Of a DNA stretch of 64,000 nt, positions 37,166 through 46,585 are shown one piece after another. The notes under the pieces were generated by a model. That model was not told the DNA's origin and did not search any database. It saw only the letters and a list, made by a program, of their open reading frames with translations. Each line of letters starts with the position of its first letter. Position 1 is the stretch's first letter. The stretch covers positions 155,304-219,303 of the forward strand of contig CACJNU010000001.1 of NCBI GenBank assembly GCA_902594875.1. The letters are read 5' to 3'. The translations under genes and the position numbers were made by a program. The stretch comes from an uncultured Prochlorococcus sp. Lineage in GTDB: Bacteria > Cyanobacteriota > Cyanobacteriia > PCC-6307 > Cyanobiaceae.

Positions 37166-38149
37166 CTAAATACTCCCACTAATTAAATCTTCTACTTTTT
37201 CAACTATTTGATGTGGTTGGATTATTGTCAAATTCTCAAGATTTCCATTATACGGAGTTGGAATATCCTGACTCGATAATCTAATTGGTCGGGCATCAAG
37301 ATCATCGAAACATTCTTCTGTTATCAAGGCAATTAATTCGGCACCTATACCTCCAGTCTTCATACATTCTTCAACAATAATTACTTTATTTGTTTTTCTA
37401 ATTGATTTTGAGATAGTTTCCATATCAAATGGTTTTAAACTTATTAAATCAATTAACTCAACATCTATTCCTTTTTTTTCTAATTCTTCAACAGCTTTAA
37501 GGGAGTGATGTCTCATTCTTGAATAGGTTAATAAAGTAATATCTTTACCTTCTTTTACAACGTCAGCCTGATCTAAAGCGCAAGTGTAATCACCCTCAGG
37601 TAATTCTTCAGATAAATTGTATAGAAGAACATGTTCGAAGAACAGAACAGGATTATCATCTCTTATAGCTGCTTTCATTAAACCTTTAGCATTTGTAGGT
37701 GTACTGCATGCAACAATTTTTATACCGGGAACTGCATGAAAATATGCTTCAAGTCTTTGACTGTGTTCAGCACCGAGTTGACGACCAACTCCTCCAGGGC
37801 CACGAACTACTGCTGGTATCTTATAATTTCCACCACTTGTATATCTAAGCATACCCATATTATTTGATATCTGATTAAAAGCTAAAAGCAAAAAACCCAT
37901 ATTCATTCCTTCTACTATTGGTCTTAACCCAGTCATTGCTGCGCCCACAGCCATACCCGTAAAACTATTCTCTGCAATTGGAGTATCTAAGACTCTAAAC
38001 TCTCCATATTTTTCATATAAATCCTTAGTTACCTTATAAGATCCTCCATATTGACCAACATCTTCCCCCATAACGCAAACGTTTACATCGTTTGCCATTT
38101 CTTCATCAATAGCCTCTTTCAAAGCATTGAATAATAATGTTCCAGCCAC
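37166..38149 (-). CDS. pdhB: pyruvate dehydrogenase E1 beta subunit
   Basis: The E1-beta subunit supplies part of the thiamine-diphosphate site that decarboxylates pyruvate for acetyl-CoA synthesis. The 327-aa protein shows [40 protein letters not shown] and the C-terminal transketolase domain with [16 protein letters not shown]. The alpha subunit gene is not adjacent; cyanobacteria scatter the PDH genes. The 179-nt gap upstream holds two small inverted repeats (38190-38219). secD begins 3 nt downstream of its stop. Confidence 0.95.
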   Translation of the reverse strand: MAGTLLFNALKEAIDEEMANDVNVCVMGEDVGQYGGSYKVTKDLYEKYGEFRVLDTPIAENSFTGMAVGAAMTGLRPIVEGMNMGFLLLAFNQISNNMGMLRYTSGGNYKIPAVVRGPGGVGRQLGAEHSQRLEAYFHAVPGIKIVACSTPTNAKGLMKAAIRDDNPVLFFEHVLLYNLSEELPEGDYTCALDQADVVKEGKDITLLTYSRMRHHSLKAVEELEKKGIDVELIDLISLKPFDMETISKSIRKTNKVIIVEECMKTGGIGAELIALITEECFDDLDARPIRLSSQDIPTPYNGNLENLTIIQPHQIVEKVEDLISGSI

Positions 38150-38189
38150 AATTAATTACCTAATTAATCACATATATAATCCTACCACT

Positions 38190-38219
38190 TTGAATAATTC
38201 AACCACCTTCAGCGAAGGT
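38190..38219. promoter_or_regulatory. paired palindromes upstream of pdhB
   Basis: TTGAATAATTCAA (38190-38202) is a perfect 13-nt palindrome. The hairpin ACCTTC-AGC-GAAGGT (38205-38219) sits 2 nt away. They lie in the 179-nt space between DUF3082 and pdhB, where both minus-strand genes need signals. No T-run follows on the minus strand, so operator or attenuator are both possible. No regulator is known to me for this pattern. Confidence 0.4.
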
Positions 38220-38328
38220 TATTAGTAGTAATATTGATAAAATCATTCCAGGTGAAAGCAAAAGTATTAAAAGCCCTAGGTCATGTAAAGACATTCAAAG
38301 AAAGTATTTTTTTTATAATATTGGCAAT

Positions 38329-38631
38329 TCAACTTTTCTTCAGAAAAAAACTGCGAATAAATACAATAAAAAGCCCAATACCAATAAAGCCAAAAGAGAA
38401 AGTTAGCAAAAAAGATAATCCAATTATTAAGGTATTAAGACTAGAAGAAATATTTTGGACTATTTCAGAAGAATTAGATGGTTTATGTACTGAAAAATAA
38501 ATTGCAATTTTATTACTTAAAAAATAAAAAAATATAAATAATAGAAAACTTGTTAATGATCCTACAATAAAATTTAATGGTCCTTTTTCGGGAATTTTTT
38601 TTTCAATATTCTCATTACTATTATCAGCCAC
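38329..38631 (-). CDS. DUF3082 membrane protein
   Basis: A 100-aa protein with a hydrophilic N-terminus (acidic, Asn/Glu-rich) and three hydrophobic segments, matching cyanobacterial DUF3082. The GPLNFIVGSLTSFLLFIFFY and IVQNISSSLNTLIIGLSFLLTF stretches define it. Function unknown. It lies on the same strand, 25 nt after ispE, so it may be part of the ksgA-ispE transcript. Confidence 0.75.
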   Translation of the reverse strand: MADNSNENIEKKIPEKGPLNFIVGSLTSFLLFIFFYFLSNKIAIYFSVHKPSNSSEIVQNISSSLNTLIIGLSFLLTFSFGFIGIGLFIVFIRSFFLKKS

Positions 38632-38655
38632 AATAAAAATTGAATAAAAAAATTT

Positions 38656-39591
38656 TTAAATGAATGTTATTCCCTTTTTAAGGAAAGTGCAAACCCATGA
38701 ATCGTAACCTTTATTTTTAAACATTTTATAATTTGCAGATAGTTCTTTTTTGGCAGTCTCTATATCTTCAAAGAGTGCAAAGCATGTAGGGCCTGATCCA
38801 CTCATTGAAAATGTGAGACAATTTTCTAATTTAGAAAGTAAATATAATGCCTGCTTTACAGAATCATTTTCATTTTCAACAACTAACTGCAAATCATTTT
38901 TAATACATAAATGTTGATTATCAAAATTTAAGTTATTTAAACCATTATCTCTTAAATTTTTTCTAATGTTCTCAATCATTTCGCTATCAATAAGATATTG
39001 ATTACAAAATCTATTACTATATTTTTTATAAGTTTCAGCAGTTGATACTGATACATTCGGATTTTTTAAAAGAATTACTCCATATTCAAGGGTTGATTCT
39101 AATTTCTCCAAAATTTCGCCTCTTCCAAAACATAATTGAATACCACCATTTATAAAAAAGGGAATATCAGATCCTAAATTTGATGCTAATGAACATAAAG
39201 CTTCTTGGTCTAATTTCAAATCCCATAAATTATTAAGACCAATTAATGTTGCTGCTGCATTACTTGATCCACCAGCTAATCCTGCGCCAATTGGGATATT
39301 CTTTCTTAAAAATATATTCGCACCGTAATCTATATTTGATTTATTCTTTAAAAGATTTGCCGATTTAACAATTAAGTTATCATCAGATAGGCTTAAATCA
39401 TTACAATCAGACTCAAGTTTAATTAAACCTTCATTATTAATTTCAAACTCTAAATAATCAGCAAGATCGATATTTTGCATAATCATTGCTAACTCATGAA
39501 ATCCATCCTTTCTTTTTCCAATAACTTCAAGGTGCAAATTTATTTTTGCAGGAGATTTTATATTAATTTTCTTTTTAGATAAATCTTGCAT
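38656..39591 (-). CDS. ispE: 4-diphosphocytidyl-2-C-methyl-D-erythritol kinase
   Basis: IspE phosphorylates CDP-methylerythritol in the MEP isoprenoid pathway. The GHMP kinase fold begins with SPAKINLHLEVIGKRKDGFHEL. The ATP loop IGAGLAGGSSNAAATLIGL (about residue 96) and GSGPTCFALF late in the protein are conserved. I prefer the ATG at 39591 (MQDLSKKK, 311 aa). An upstream start at 39663 would overlap ksgA and add 24 residues before the core. It follows ksgA by 13 nt. Confidence 0.94.
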   Translation of the reverse strand: MQDLSKKKINIKSPAKINLHLEVIGKRKDGFHELAMIMQNIDLADYLEFEINNEGLIKLESDCNDLSLSDDNLIVKSANLLKNKSNIDYGANIFLRKNIPIGAGLAGGSSNAAATLIGLNNLWDLKLDQEALCSLASNLGSDIPFFINGGIQLCFGRGEILEKLESTLEYGVILLKNPNVSVSTAETYKKYSNRFCNQYLIDSEMIENIRKNLRDNGLNNLNFDNQHLCIKNDLQLVVENENDSVKQALYLLSKLENCLTFSMSGSGPTCFALFEDIETAKKELSANYKMFKNKGYDSWVCTFLKKGITFI

Positions 39592-39604
39592 ATAGTTAAA
39601 TTTT

Positions 39605-40429
39605 TTATTTTTTAATTTTAATACAATTTTCTGCAAGCTTAATCCATTGGTCAATTGAAACATCTTGTGGTCTTAAATTAAAACAAACTTTTGAAGATTC
39701 AGTTAATTCATTTATCTCTTCATTTGAAAGTATTGAATTAAGAGTATTTCTAATCATTTTTCTTCTTGAATTAAATGAAATTCGAAGAAGTTTATCTATA
39801 TATTTTTCTAGACTAACGTCTAATCTTAAATCATTTTTAATTGGTTCGAAAACTACTAAAGAAGAAAAAACTTTTGGAGGCGGACTAAATGATGAAGGGG
39901 GCACATCACATATTCTTTTTATTTTTGATAAAAGTTGCATTCTTATACTAAGCGCACCAGCATTGGGACTACCTTCTTTTGACAAAATCCTATCTACAAC
40001 GTCTTTCTGCATTAAAAATATTATTTTTTCGTAATTATAGTTTCTTAAAATACCCAATCGACCTATGAAAATATCCAATATTGGGCCAGTTATATTGTAA
40101 GGAATATTTGCAATCACTTTTGTAATCTTCTTATTTAATGAATCTAAATTTACAGAAAGAATATCTCCCTGCTGCAGTGAAAACTTATCATTATTATTGA
40201 ATTTATCATTTAATAAATTTATTAAATCTTTATCTAATTCAATTGCATGTAATTTTTTAATTTCTGAATCTAACAACTTAGATGTTAAAGCTCCTTTACC
40301 AGGACCAATTTCTAAAATAAAGTCATTTTCATTAAGAACAGCAATTTCTTTAATTTTTTCTAATATTTTTTTATTTACCAACCAGTGTTGTCCAAATCTT
40401 TTTTTTTGATGATAGTTTTTAGAATTCAT
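39605..40429 (-). CDS. rsmA: 16S rRNA dimethyladenosine methyltransferase KsgA
   Basis: KsgA dimethylates A1518 and A1519 of 16S rRNA and helps 30S maturation. The N-terminus [13 protein letters not shown], motif [17 protein letters not shown], and the motif [13 protein letters not shown] (N-[IL]-P-Y) are intact. The C-terminal helical domain includes [14 protein letters not shown]. At 274 aa the length is normal. The gene is divergent from the Lys/Asn-rich 110-aa hypothetical and precedes ispE. Confidence 0.95.
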   Translation of the reverse strand: MNSKNYHQKKRFGQHWLVNKKILEKIKEIAVLNENDFILEIGPGKGALTSKLLDSEIKKLHAIELDKDLINLLNDKFNNNDKFSLQQGDILSVNLDSLNKKITKVIANIPYNITGPILDIFIGRLGILRNYNYEKIIFLMQKDVVDRILSKEGSPNAGALSIRMQLLSKIKRICDVPPSSFSPPPKVFSSLVVFEPIKNDLRLDVSLEKYIDKLLRISFNSRRKMIRNTLNSILSNEEINELTESSKVCFNLRPQDVSIDQWIKLAENCIKIKK

Positions 40430-40484
40430 CTAAAAGATAAATAATATGTTTAAATTAAATATAAATTAATTAATACTTTATATC

Positions 40485-40817
40485 ATGAGCTTATCAAAAA
40501 AAAATTTAGATAAACTCAAGAAATTAAAAAAAAAGAAAAATTTAAATAACGAAAGTAAAAATATAAATAATTACACAAATATATCTAATAATGATAATTT
40601 AATCTCCAATCCGCTTAATTCAGAAGATCCTAATAAAATTTTTTATTCCTTAATTGACAATTCAGAATCTTTAGAAGAGACTTCTAACGTTAATAATTCA
40701 CTAAGAATAAGTGAGATAAATCAAATTAATTTGAATCCTAAAAAAGATAACTTTTCCAAGAAATTAACAACCGAAGAGGAGCTATATGATGAATTTAATT
40801 ATCTTCTTGATGAATAA
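40485..40817 (+). CDS. hypothetical Lys/Asn-rich acidic-tailed protein
   Basis: A 110-aa low-complexity protein. The first 35 residues are Lys-rich (LKKLKKKKNLNNESKNINN), the middle is Asn/Ser-rich and the C-terminus is acidic and hydrophobic (KLTTEEELYDEFNYLLDE). No membrane segment, signal peptide or domain is visible. Composition follows the A/T bias of the genome. It lies 20 nt upstream of rlmH and may share its transcript. Likely largely disordered; a function cannot be assigned. Confidence 0.7.
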   Translation: MSLSKKNLDKLKKLKKKKNLNNESKNINNYTNISNNDNLISNPLNSEDPNKIFYSLIDNSESLEETSNVNNSLRISEINQINLNPKKDNFSKKLTTEEELYDEFNYLLDE

Positions 40818-40836
40818 TTAGTTTTGATATTTACTT

Positions 40837-41253
40837 ATGATTCAGAGTAATAGATTAACAATTTATGCTATCGGCAAAATAAAGAAACTTTGGATTAGAG
40901 ATGGAATTAATCAATACAAAAAAAGAATGCCTGAACTTATCATTAATGAGTTAAAGACTTTTAATTTAAATAATCTTAGATCCAATAACAATATTATTAT
41001 CTGCCTAAGTGAAGAAGGAAAACAGTTTAATTCAGTTGAACTATGTTCCTTACTCTTGAATTTTAAAAATAAAAAAATTAATTTCTTAATCGGTGATACT
41101 GATGGACTTAGTTCAGATATAAAAGAAAAATCAGATCTTGTACTAAGTCTTTCTCCTTTAACTTTTCCTCATGAATTAGCTAGATTAATTCTAATCGAGC
41201 AAATCTATAGAGCTATTTCTATATCAAACAACTCCCCTTACCATCGTTCTTAA
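40837..41253 (+). CDS. rlmH: 23S rRNA pseudouridine-1915 methyltransferase RlmH
   Basis: RlmH is a SPOUT-class enzyme that methylates pseudouridine 1915 in 23S rRNA helix 69. The 138-aa length fits. The family hallmarks are the glycine-rich knot loop (here GDTDGLSS, one Gly altered from the common GGxxG) and the C-terminal [20 protein letters not shown]...PYH, with the terminal YH that contacts the substrate. Preceded by the Lys-rich hypothetical gene; 98 nt separate it from umuD. Confidence 0.93.
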   Translation: MIQSNRLTIYAIGKIKKLWIRDGINQYKKRMPELIINELKTFNLNNLRSNNNIIICLSEEGKQFNSVELCSLLLNFKNKKINFLIGDTDGLSSDIKEKSDLVLSLSPLTFPHELARLILIEQIYRAISISNNSPYHRS

Positions 41254-41322
41254 AAAGATTAGATTCAATCTAAAATTAATCTATAAAAGTTTAATAACTA
41301 ACTATTTTTTGGTTTTTGTTAT

Positions 41323-41340
41323 ATAGTACATATATACTAT
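41323..41340 (+). promoter_or_regulatory. LexA-like SOS box overlapping umuDC -10 region
   Basis: ATAGTACATATATACTAT is nearly palindromic (arms ATAGTA/TACTAT). It fits the cyanobacterial LexA consensus RGTAC-N3-DGTWCB with one mismatch (ATAC for GTWC). TATACT at 41332-41337 inside it is a good -10 element. Transcription would then start around 41344, only about 8 nt before the umuD start. Confidence 0.6.
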
Positions 41341-41351
41341 TAAATTTAATC

Positions 41352-41768
41352 TTGGATTCTTTTGATTCAACTACTAAAACATTTAAAATCCCTTTATTAG
41401 CTGATTCGGTATCAGCAGGGTTCCCCTCTCCTGCAGATGACTATACAGAAGAAAATATTGATTTAAACGAACATTTAATATCTAATCCTTTTAGCACTTT
41501 TTTTCTTAGAGTTAAAGGTGACTCAATGATAAATGCAGGAATTAAAGATAAAGATTTAATAATAGTAGACAAGAGCTTAACAGCCAGGCCAGGGAATATC
41601 ATCATTGCAATGATAGACGGAGAATTTACAATAAAAAGATTATCTATAAAAAATAATGAATTATATTTAAAATCAGAAAATCATAATTATCCTGATTTTA
41701 GATTTAAAAACCATATTGATGTACAGATATGGGGAGTTGTTATTTATTCAATACATAGCTATTTATGA
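41352..41768 (+). CDS. umuD: UmuD-type S24 self-cleaving protein
   Basis: A LexA-fold protein that RecA filaments activate to cleave itself, converting UmuD to UmuD' for translesion synthesis. With TTG at 41352 as start the key residues are the cleavage site A22-G23, Ser S58 in KGDSM and Lys K95 in FTIKRL. The spacing matches E. coli UmuD (C24-G25, S60, K97) exactly. This argues against the longer frame from 41316, which would cross the SOS box. Length 138 aa. It overlaps umuC by 4 nt. Confidence 0.93.
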   Translation: MDSFDSTTKTFKIPLLADSVSAGFPSPADDYTEENIDLNEHLISNPFSTFFLRVKGDSMINAGIKDKDLIIVDKSLTARPGNIIIAMIDGEFTIKRLSIKNNELYLKSENHNYPDFRFKNHIDVQIWGVVIYSIHSYL

Positions 41769-43051
41769 GAATTTCAAATATTGATGCAATAGCTCTTATA
41801 GATGCTAATAATTTTTACGCGTCATGTGAACAAAATATTAATCCTCATTTGAGAAATAAACCAGTAGTAATTTTATCTAATAATGACGGATGTATCATTG
41901 CAAGAAGCCCTGAAGCGCGAGCTTTAAAAATTAAAATGGGAACTCCATATTTTAAGGTCAAAGAAAGACTAAATAAATTAGATGTAGCAGTCTTAAGCTC
42001 AAACTACTCGCTTTATGGGGATATGAGCAGAAGGCTAATGAATTTACTGAAAAACTACTGTGAACAGATAGAAATTTATTCCATTGACGAAGCATTCGTC
42101 TCGATTTCTAGACCTAATGATGAAAATCTATATCCTTGGGCTAGAAGCATAAGATCATTAATATATCAGAATCTAGGGATTACCATAACAGTAGGAATAG
42201 CAGAAAATAAAGTAAGAGCAAAAATTGCTAATAAACTAGCTAAAAATATTGCTTATTCAGCTGGAATATTTGATTTAGCTAAAACCGAAAATGAGAATAA
42301 TTATTTGAAAAGAATTAGTATAGATAAGATATGGGGAGTCGGGAAACAAACCTCTAATTGGTTACAAAGTAAAGGTATTAAAAATGCGAGAGAACTGAGA
42401 GATATGGAAGAAAATGAAATCATTAAGAAATTAGGCATCGTAGGGAAAAGACTGCAATTAGAACTGAAAGGCCATAGATGCCTGCCCATAGAAAAAGACA
42501 AGAAATCAAAAAAAGAAATTCAGGTGAGTAGGAGTTTCGGCACGCCTATCACAAAATTAGAAGACTTAATTCAAGCACTGGCAACTCACGCAATAAAAGC
42601 CTCTGAAAAAATGAGAAGTCAGAATTTACAATCATCTAATATTAGAGTATTTGCTAGAACCAGTAAATATTCAAGTCAAAATTATCAAAGAAGTGCTCAT
42701 AGAAAACTTACAAATGCAACAGATGATACTAACAATATTTTAAAAATAGTAGTTGAATTATCTAAAGAAATTTATAATCCCGAATATAAATTCTCAAAAG
42801 CTGGTGTTTTAATGCAGGATTTAACAAATAGCGAATATTTACAGCAATCATTTATCAATTACAAATCTCAGAAAGTCTTAAAAAAATCAACAAATCTTAT
42901 GAAAACGATTGATTTATTAAATAAAAGATTTAATAACAATGCAATTACATGGGCCATTACAAACAATCCACAAAGTTGGAAGATGAATAAGAATTTCTTA
43001 AGTCATTCATCTACAACTGATATAGAACAAATCCCAACTATAGTAAAGTAA
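41765..43051 (+). CDS. umuC: DNA polymerase V catalytic subunit UmuC
   Basis: UmuC is a Y-family polymerase that copies past lesions with UmuD'. The catalytic metal residues are D13 in ALIDANNFYAS and D108-E109 in YSIDEAFVS, with the palm, finger and little-finger regions complete over 428 aa. The ATG overlaps the umuD stop by 4 nt, showing translational coupling. The zincin-like ORF follows after 10 nt on the same strand. The cassette probably answers to the LexA-like box upstream of umuD. Confidence 0.95.
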   Translation: MRISNIDAIALIDANNFYASCEQNINPHLRNKPVVILSNNDGCIIARSPEARALKIKMGTPYFKVKERLNKLDVAVLSSNYSLYGDMSRRLMNLLKNYCEQIEIYSIDEAFVSISRPNDENLYPWARSIRSLIYQNLGITITVGIAENKVRAKIANKLAKNIAYSAGIFDLAKTENENNYLKRISIDKIWGVGKQTSNWLQSKGIKNARELRDMEENEIIKKLGIVGKRLQLELKGHRCLPIEKDKKSKKEIQVSRSFGTPITKLEDLIQALATHAIKASEKMRSQNLQSSNIRVFARTSKYSSQNYQRSAHRKLTNATDDTNNILKIVVELSKEIYNPEYKFSKAGVLMQDLTNSEYLQQSFINYKSQKVLKKSTNLMKTIDLLNKRFNNNAITWAITNNPQSWKMNKNFLSHSSTTDIEQIPTIVK

Positions 43052-43061
43052 ACAAAATAGA

Positions 43062-43529
43062 ATGGAATTTATATTATTTTTGAGCAAATTAGATAAAGAG
43101 ATTCTTAACTTGTTAATGAAAGCAAACTACATAGTTGAGGAAAATAAAATTGAATGTCTGTTAAACAAAGAAATAAAAGGGCTGCATAATTTTAAAGAAA
43201 ATAAAATAATAATATGTACTGAAAATGCAAAAAGAAAAACAAATTTTAGAAATAAGAATCAACAACCAAATAAAGATAACTTCAAAACAGAAAGGGCGAT
43301 AAGAAAAGCATTAAGACACGAAGCAACTCACGCGATACAAAAATGTAATAACAATAAAACGATAGGGGATGTAAAAAAATTAGAAAGTAAATTGCATCAA
43401 AGTAAAAGAAAAGCATTAAAGTTCTCTAGTTCAAATTTTTCTGGAACTTATGCGAAAGAAGTTGAAGCTTATGTTCTTGAAGATAAACCCAAAAAAGTTA
43501 AAAACTTAATTAAAAAATACTGCCTTTAA
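43062..43529 (+). CDS. HExxH zinc-protease-like protein in umuDC operon
   Basis: A 155-aa basic protein with HEATH at residues 86-90 within RKALRHEATHAIQKC, a gluzincin-type zinc site, and EVEAY at 133-137, with E135 as a possible third ligand. The pattern resembles ATP23, SprT/Spartan and related zincins, but overall identity is not recognisable. No signal peptide or membrane helix is present. Its place 10 nt after umuC suggests an SOS-linked role; a DNA-protein crosslink protease or a protease acting on SOS proteins are inferences. It converges on dnaG (17 nt gap). Confidence 0.72.
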   Translation: MEFILFLSKLDKEILNLLMKANYIVEENKIECLLNKEIKGLHNFKENKIIICTENAKRKTNFRNKNQQPNKDNFKTERAIRKALRHEATHAIQKCNNNKTIGDVKKLESKLHQSKRKALKFSSSNFSGTYAKEVEAYVLEDKPKKVKNLIKKYCL

Positions 43530-43545
43530 ATAAAAAAATTTTATA

Positions 43546-45579
43546 TTAACTAGCAAGGAAATTGCCACAACGTTGTTTGTCTAAGAAATTTATATGTTGT
43601 CTTTCTAGGTAATATAATTCCTGAAATTTAATAGCATCTGAGTTTAAATCCTTAAAAAGATCATCTATCTCTTTGTTTGTATTTGAAGAACCTGAAGAAG
43701 TATTATCAATTAAGATAGATATACAATTTTCTAAAGTTTTTAATCTTTGAGATCCCCAAGATTCTATTAAGTGTCTACATCTTTTCAGAGAATTATATTT
43801 CTCAAGAAGTGATAATGTTCCAAGTAAATTGTCCTTAGGATTGCTCAGCAATGTTAAAAACAACTCATTTGGATTAATAAAAATATTAATTTTATTTAAA
43901 GATTCATGATTATTAAGAGCTAAGTAGTCAGGCAGGAGTGAAATTAAGTTAATAGAAGAAAATTCTTTTTGAAGATTTTGACTATTTGATTGTTTTAATT
44001 CATTTAAGTAATTTAAACCTAAATTATTTTGTTCAATTTTTGAAATAACTTCCCATAGAGTTTGAATATAACTAGTATTAAAAACATTAATTTCTCTTTT
44101 GAGAAATTCATCACGAATAAATAGCCTAAGATCTGGACAATGTAGATAATAAAAAATTATTTCCGATTCATTTTTCTCCCGTCGGGAAATTTCATTTGGT
44201 TGTTCAAATTTTTTTGATCTACCATGCCAACGAAATCCCTTTACTTGATTTCTTAAATCTTGTTCAAACTGTATTGCTAACCTAGCTTGACCCTTACTTA
44301 ATTGTTCGGAAACTTTTTGTAAATAATGTGTTCTGGTTGATGATTGAGGTAATTTACTCAACAATTTTACCAATGAAGAAATAACACTTTGGAAAATTTC
44401 AGACTTAGTTAAATCTTGATCCTTAAAGATCTGATCAATCTCCCAATCAATCCAAAAGGATGAATTATCAATTAAATTAAAATAATCTTCAGGTGTATGA
44501 CTATTCAAATATTCGTCAGGATCTTTAAAATGACTTAGTTGAAGTATCTTAAGATTAATTTGATCATGTAGAGATAAGCTTTCTACTTCTTTTATTACTC
44601 TTTTAGTAGCTAAAATTCCTGCATTATCAGAATCAAAATTCAAAATTATATTTTTATTATCTGTACATCTACATAGTTGAGAAATTTGATACTTATTTAA
44701 TGCGGTACCGAGAGAAGCCACAGAATTAGTTATACCCTTTGAATGAAGAGAAATAACATCAAAGTAGCCTTCAACAATAATAGCTTTATCTCTTTTTCTA
44801 ATATCACTAGAAGCTTTTTCGAAGGCAAACAACATTTTTCCCTTTTCAAATATCTCTGATTCAGGAGAATTAAGATATTTAGGTTCTTGACCATCAAGAG
44901 ATCTTCCTCCAAAGGCAACTACTCTTCCCTGCATATCATGTATTGGAACAATTAATCTATTTCTAAAACGATCATAAATCTTGTCAGAATTATCTTTAGA
45001 AATTGCAAGGCCTGAAGCTAATATTAATTTGATGGGAAATTTTTCTACCTTGGAAAGATAATTAAATAAATCATTCCATGAATTTGGGGCAAAACCTAAT
45101 TCAAAGTTATCAATAATTTTGTTACTCAAGTTTCTCTTAGATGTTAAATATTTCATGGCTTCAAAACCAAGAGAATTATTTAATTGAGACTTAAACCAAT
45201 TTTTAGTGACTCTTAATATTTTATAAAGCTCTTCCTTTCTAGATAGTTGTTTTTTATAAGCTTCTATTTGGGGACCCTCAAGATTTTCAACATTAATATT
45301 ATTTTTTTTAGCGAGTGAAAGTACAACATCTGAAAAATTTGCACGAGTAAATTCCATTAAAAATTTAATAGAGTTTCCACCTGCACCACAAGAAAAACAG
45401 TAATAGAATTGTTTAGTTGGCGATACTGTCATAGATGGCTTAGTATCATCATGAAAAGGACATATCCCAACAAATTCCTTGCCTTTCTTCTTAAGAACAA
45501 TATGTTCAGATATGACGTCAACGATATCTGCTTTTTCCTTAACCTCTTGAATAGTTCTTGGGTGTATAGAATGAACCAT
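43546..45579 (-). CDS. dnaG: DNA primase
   Basis: DnaG synthesises primers for replication. The N-terminal zinc ribbon is CPFHDDTKPS...CFSCGAGG, and the TOPRIM domain follows with VEGYFDVISLHSKGI and FDSDNAG. The C-terminal region would bind DnaB helicase. I choose ATG 45579 (MVHSIHPRT, 677 aa). A TTG at 45600 would add seven residues without support. It converges on the zincin ORF and is divergent from the EamA-family permease gene. Confidence 0.95.
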   Translation of the reverse strand: MVHSIHPRTIQEVKEKADIVDVISEHIVLKKKGKEFVGICPFHDDTKPSMTVSPTKQFYYCFSCGAGGNSIKFLMEFTRANFSDVVLSLAKKNNINVENLEGPQIEAYKKQLSRKEELYKILRVTKNWFKSQLNNSLGFEAMKYLTSKRNLSNKIIDNFELGFAPNSWNDLFNYLSKVEKFPIKLILASGLAISKDNSDKIYDRFRNRLIVPIHDMQGRVVAFGGRSLDGQEPKYLNSPESEIFEKGKMLFAFEKASSDIRKRDKAIIVEGYFDVISLHSKGITNSVASLGTALNKYQISQLCRCTDNKNIILNFDSDNAGILATKRVIKEVESLSLHDQINLKILQLSHFKDPDEYLNSHTPEDYFNLIDNSSFWIDWEIDQIFKDQDLTKSEIFQSVISSLVKLLSKLPQSSTRTHYLQKVSEQLSKGQARLAIQFEQDLRNQVKGFRWHGRSKKFEQPNEISRREKNESEIIFYYLHCPDLRLFIRDEFLKREINVFNTSYIQTLWEVISKIEQNNLGLNYLNELKQSNSQNLQKEFSSINLISLLPDYLALNNHESLNKINIFINPNELFLTLLSNPKDNLLGTLSLLEKYNSLKRCRHLIESWGSQRLKTLENCISILIDNTSSGSSNTNKEIDDLFKDLNSDAIKFQELYYLERQHINFLDKQRCGNFLAS

Positions 45580-45671
45580 TGAGATTTTTGTCAAAAACAA
45601 ATAATGATTTATTTGTTATAGGTCAAAATCAAATAAGAATCTACTTAATTTCACAATAAAACTATTTTTAA

Positions 45672-46562
45672 ATGATAAATATCGAAGAATTAGAAAAAAA
45701 ATTTAATTCATTAAATAAGTTTAATTTGGTATTTGCTTCATTCTTCTTTAGTTTGATGACTTTATGCGTAAAAAATATTGATAAAAGGATACCTATTTAT
45801 GAATTAGTTTTATTCAGATCATTGATAAGTTTAATTATTACATTATTCATAATTAATTTAAAAAATATAAATCCTTGGGGCAACAATAAACCATTACTAA
45901 TATTAAGAGGTGTTTTAGGAACATTAGCCTTAATTTGTATTTTTTATGCGATAAGAAATATGCCCCTTAGTATATCTACTGTCATTCAGTACACATATCC
46001 TATCTTTATATCTATATTCGCTGGCATATTTATAGACGAAAAAATAACTCGGAATATAATTTTTGCTTTAATTATTGGCTGGATTGGAATATTAGTAATA
46101 TTAAATCCAAGTCAATTATCAAATATAAATGTTGAAATTGAAAATATTTCGATTTCGATCGCATTCCTTGGGGCAATCTGCACTGCATTGGCTTACGTTA
46201 CAGTGAAAAAACTTTCATTTACTGAAGATGTTTATGTAATTATTGAATATTTTCCACTTGTTTCTTTTATAGCTTTATTGCCAATTGTATTAATGAACTG
46301 GGTAACCCCAACTTGGAATGAATTAGTTTGGATAATTGGCATTGGCTTATTTACTCAATTAGGTCAGACTTTCTTAACTGTAGGATTAAAAAATTTGCCT
46401 GCTTCTGAAGCTTCAACAATTAACTATTTGCAAGTTTTATTTGGATCAATTTGGGGGATTTTGTTTTTTAGTGAAATAATCAATATAAATTTTTTATTAG
46501 GAGCTTCACTAGTATTATTAGGAACTATTATATCTACTACCAAAATAATCAAAAGGACATAG
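45672..46562 (+). CDS. EamA/DMT family metabolite permease
   Basis: A 296-aa protein with ten hydrophobic helices arranged as two EamA repeats. The first includes IPIYELVLFRSLISLIITLF and PLSISTVIQYTYPIFISIFAG; the second repeats with NWVTPTWNELVWIIGIGLFTQ and NLPASEASTINYLQVLFGSIWG. These exporters move amino acids, nucleobases or sugars, and the substrate is unknown. Divergent from dnaG. The next gene starts 23 nt downstream. Confidence 0.9.
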   Translation: MINIEELEKKFNSLNKFNLVFASFFFSLMTLCVKNIDKRIPIYELVLFRSLISLIITLFIINLKNINPWGNNKPLLILRGVLGTLALICIFYAIRNMPLSISTVIQYTYPIFISIFAGIFIDEKITRNIIFALIIGWIGILVILNPSQLSNINVEIENISISIAFLGAICTALAYVTVKKLSFTEDVYVIIEYFPLVSFIALLPIVLMNWVTPTWNELVWIIGIGLFTQLGQTFLTVGLKNLPASEASTINYLQVLFGSIWGILFFSEIININFLLGASLVLLGTIISTTKIIKRT

Positions 46563-46585
46563 AATATAGTTAATTAAAAAAAAAA

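Noticed and set aside
38234..38500. Plus-strand 88-codon frame opposite DUF3082
   Set aside because: Overlaps a convincing DUF3082 gene on the other strand, and its Lys-rich sequence shows no family pattern.
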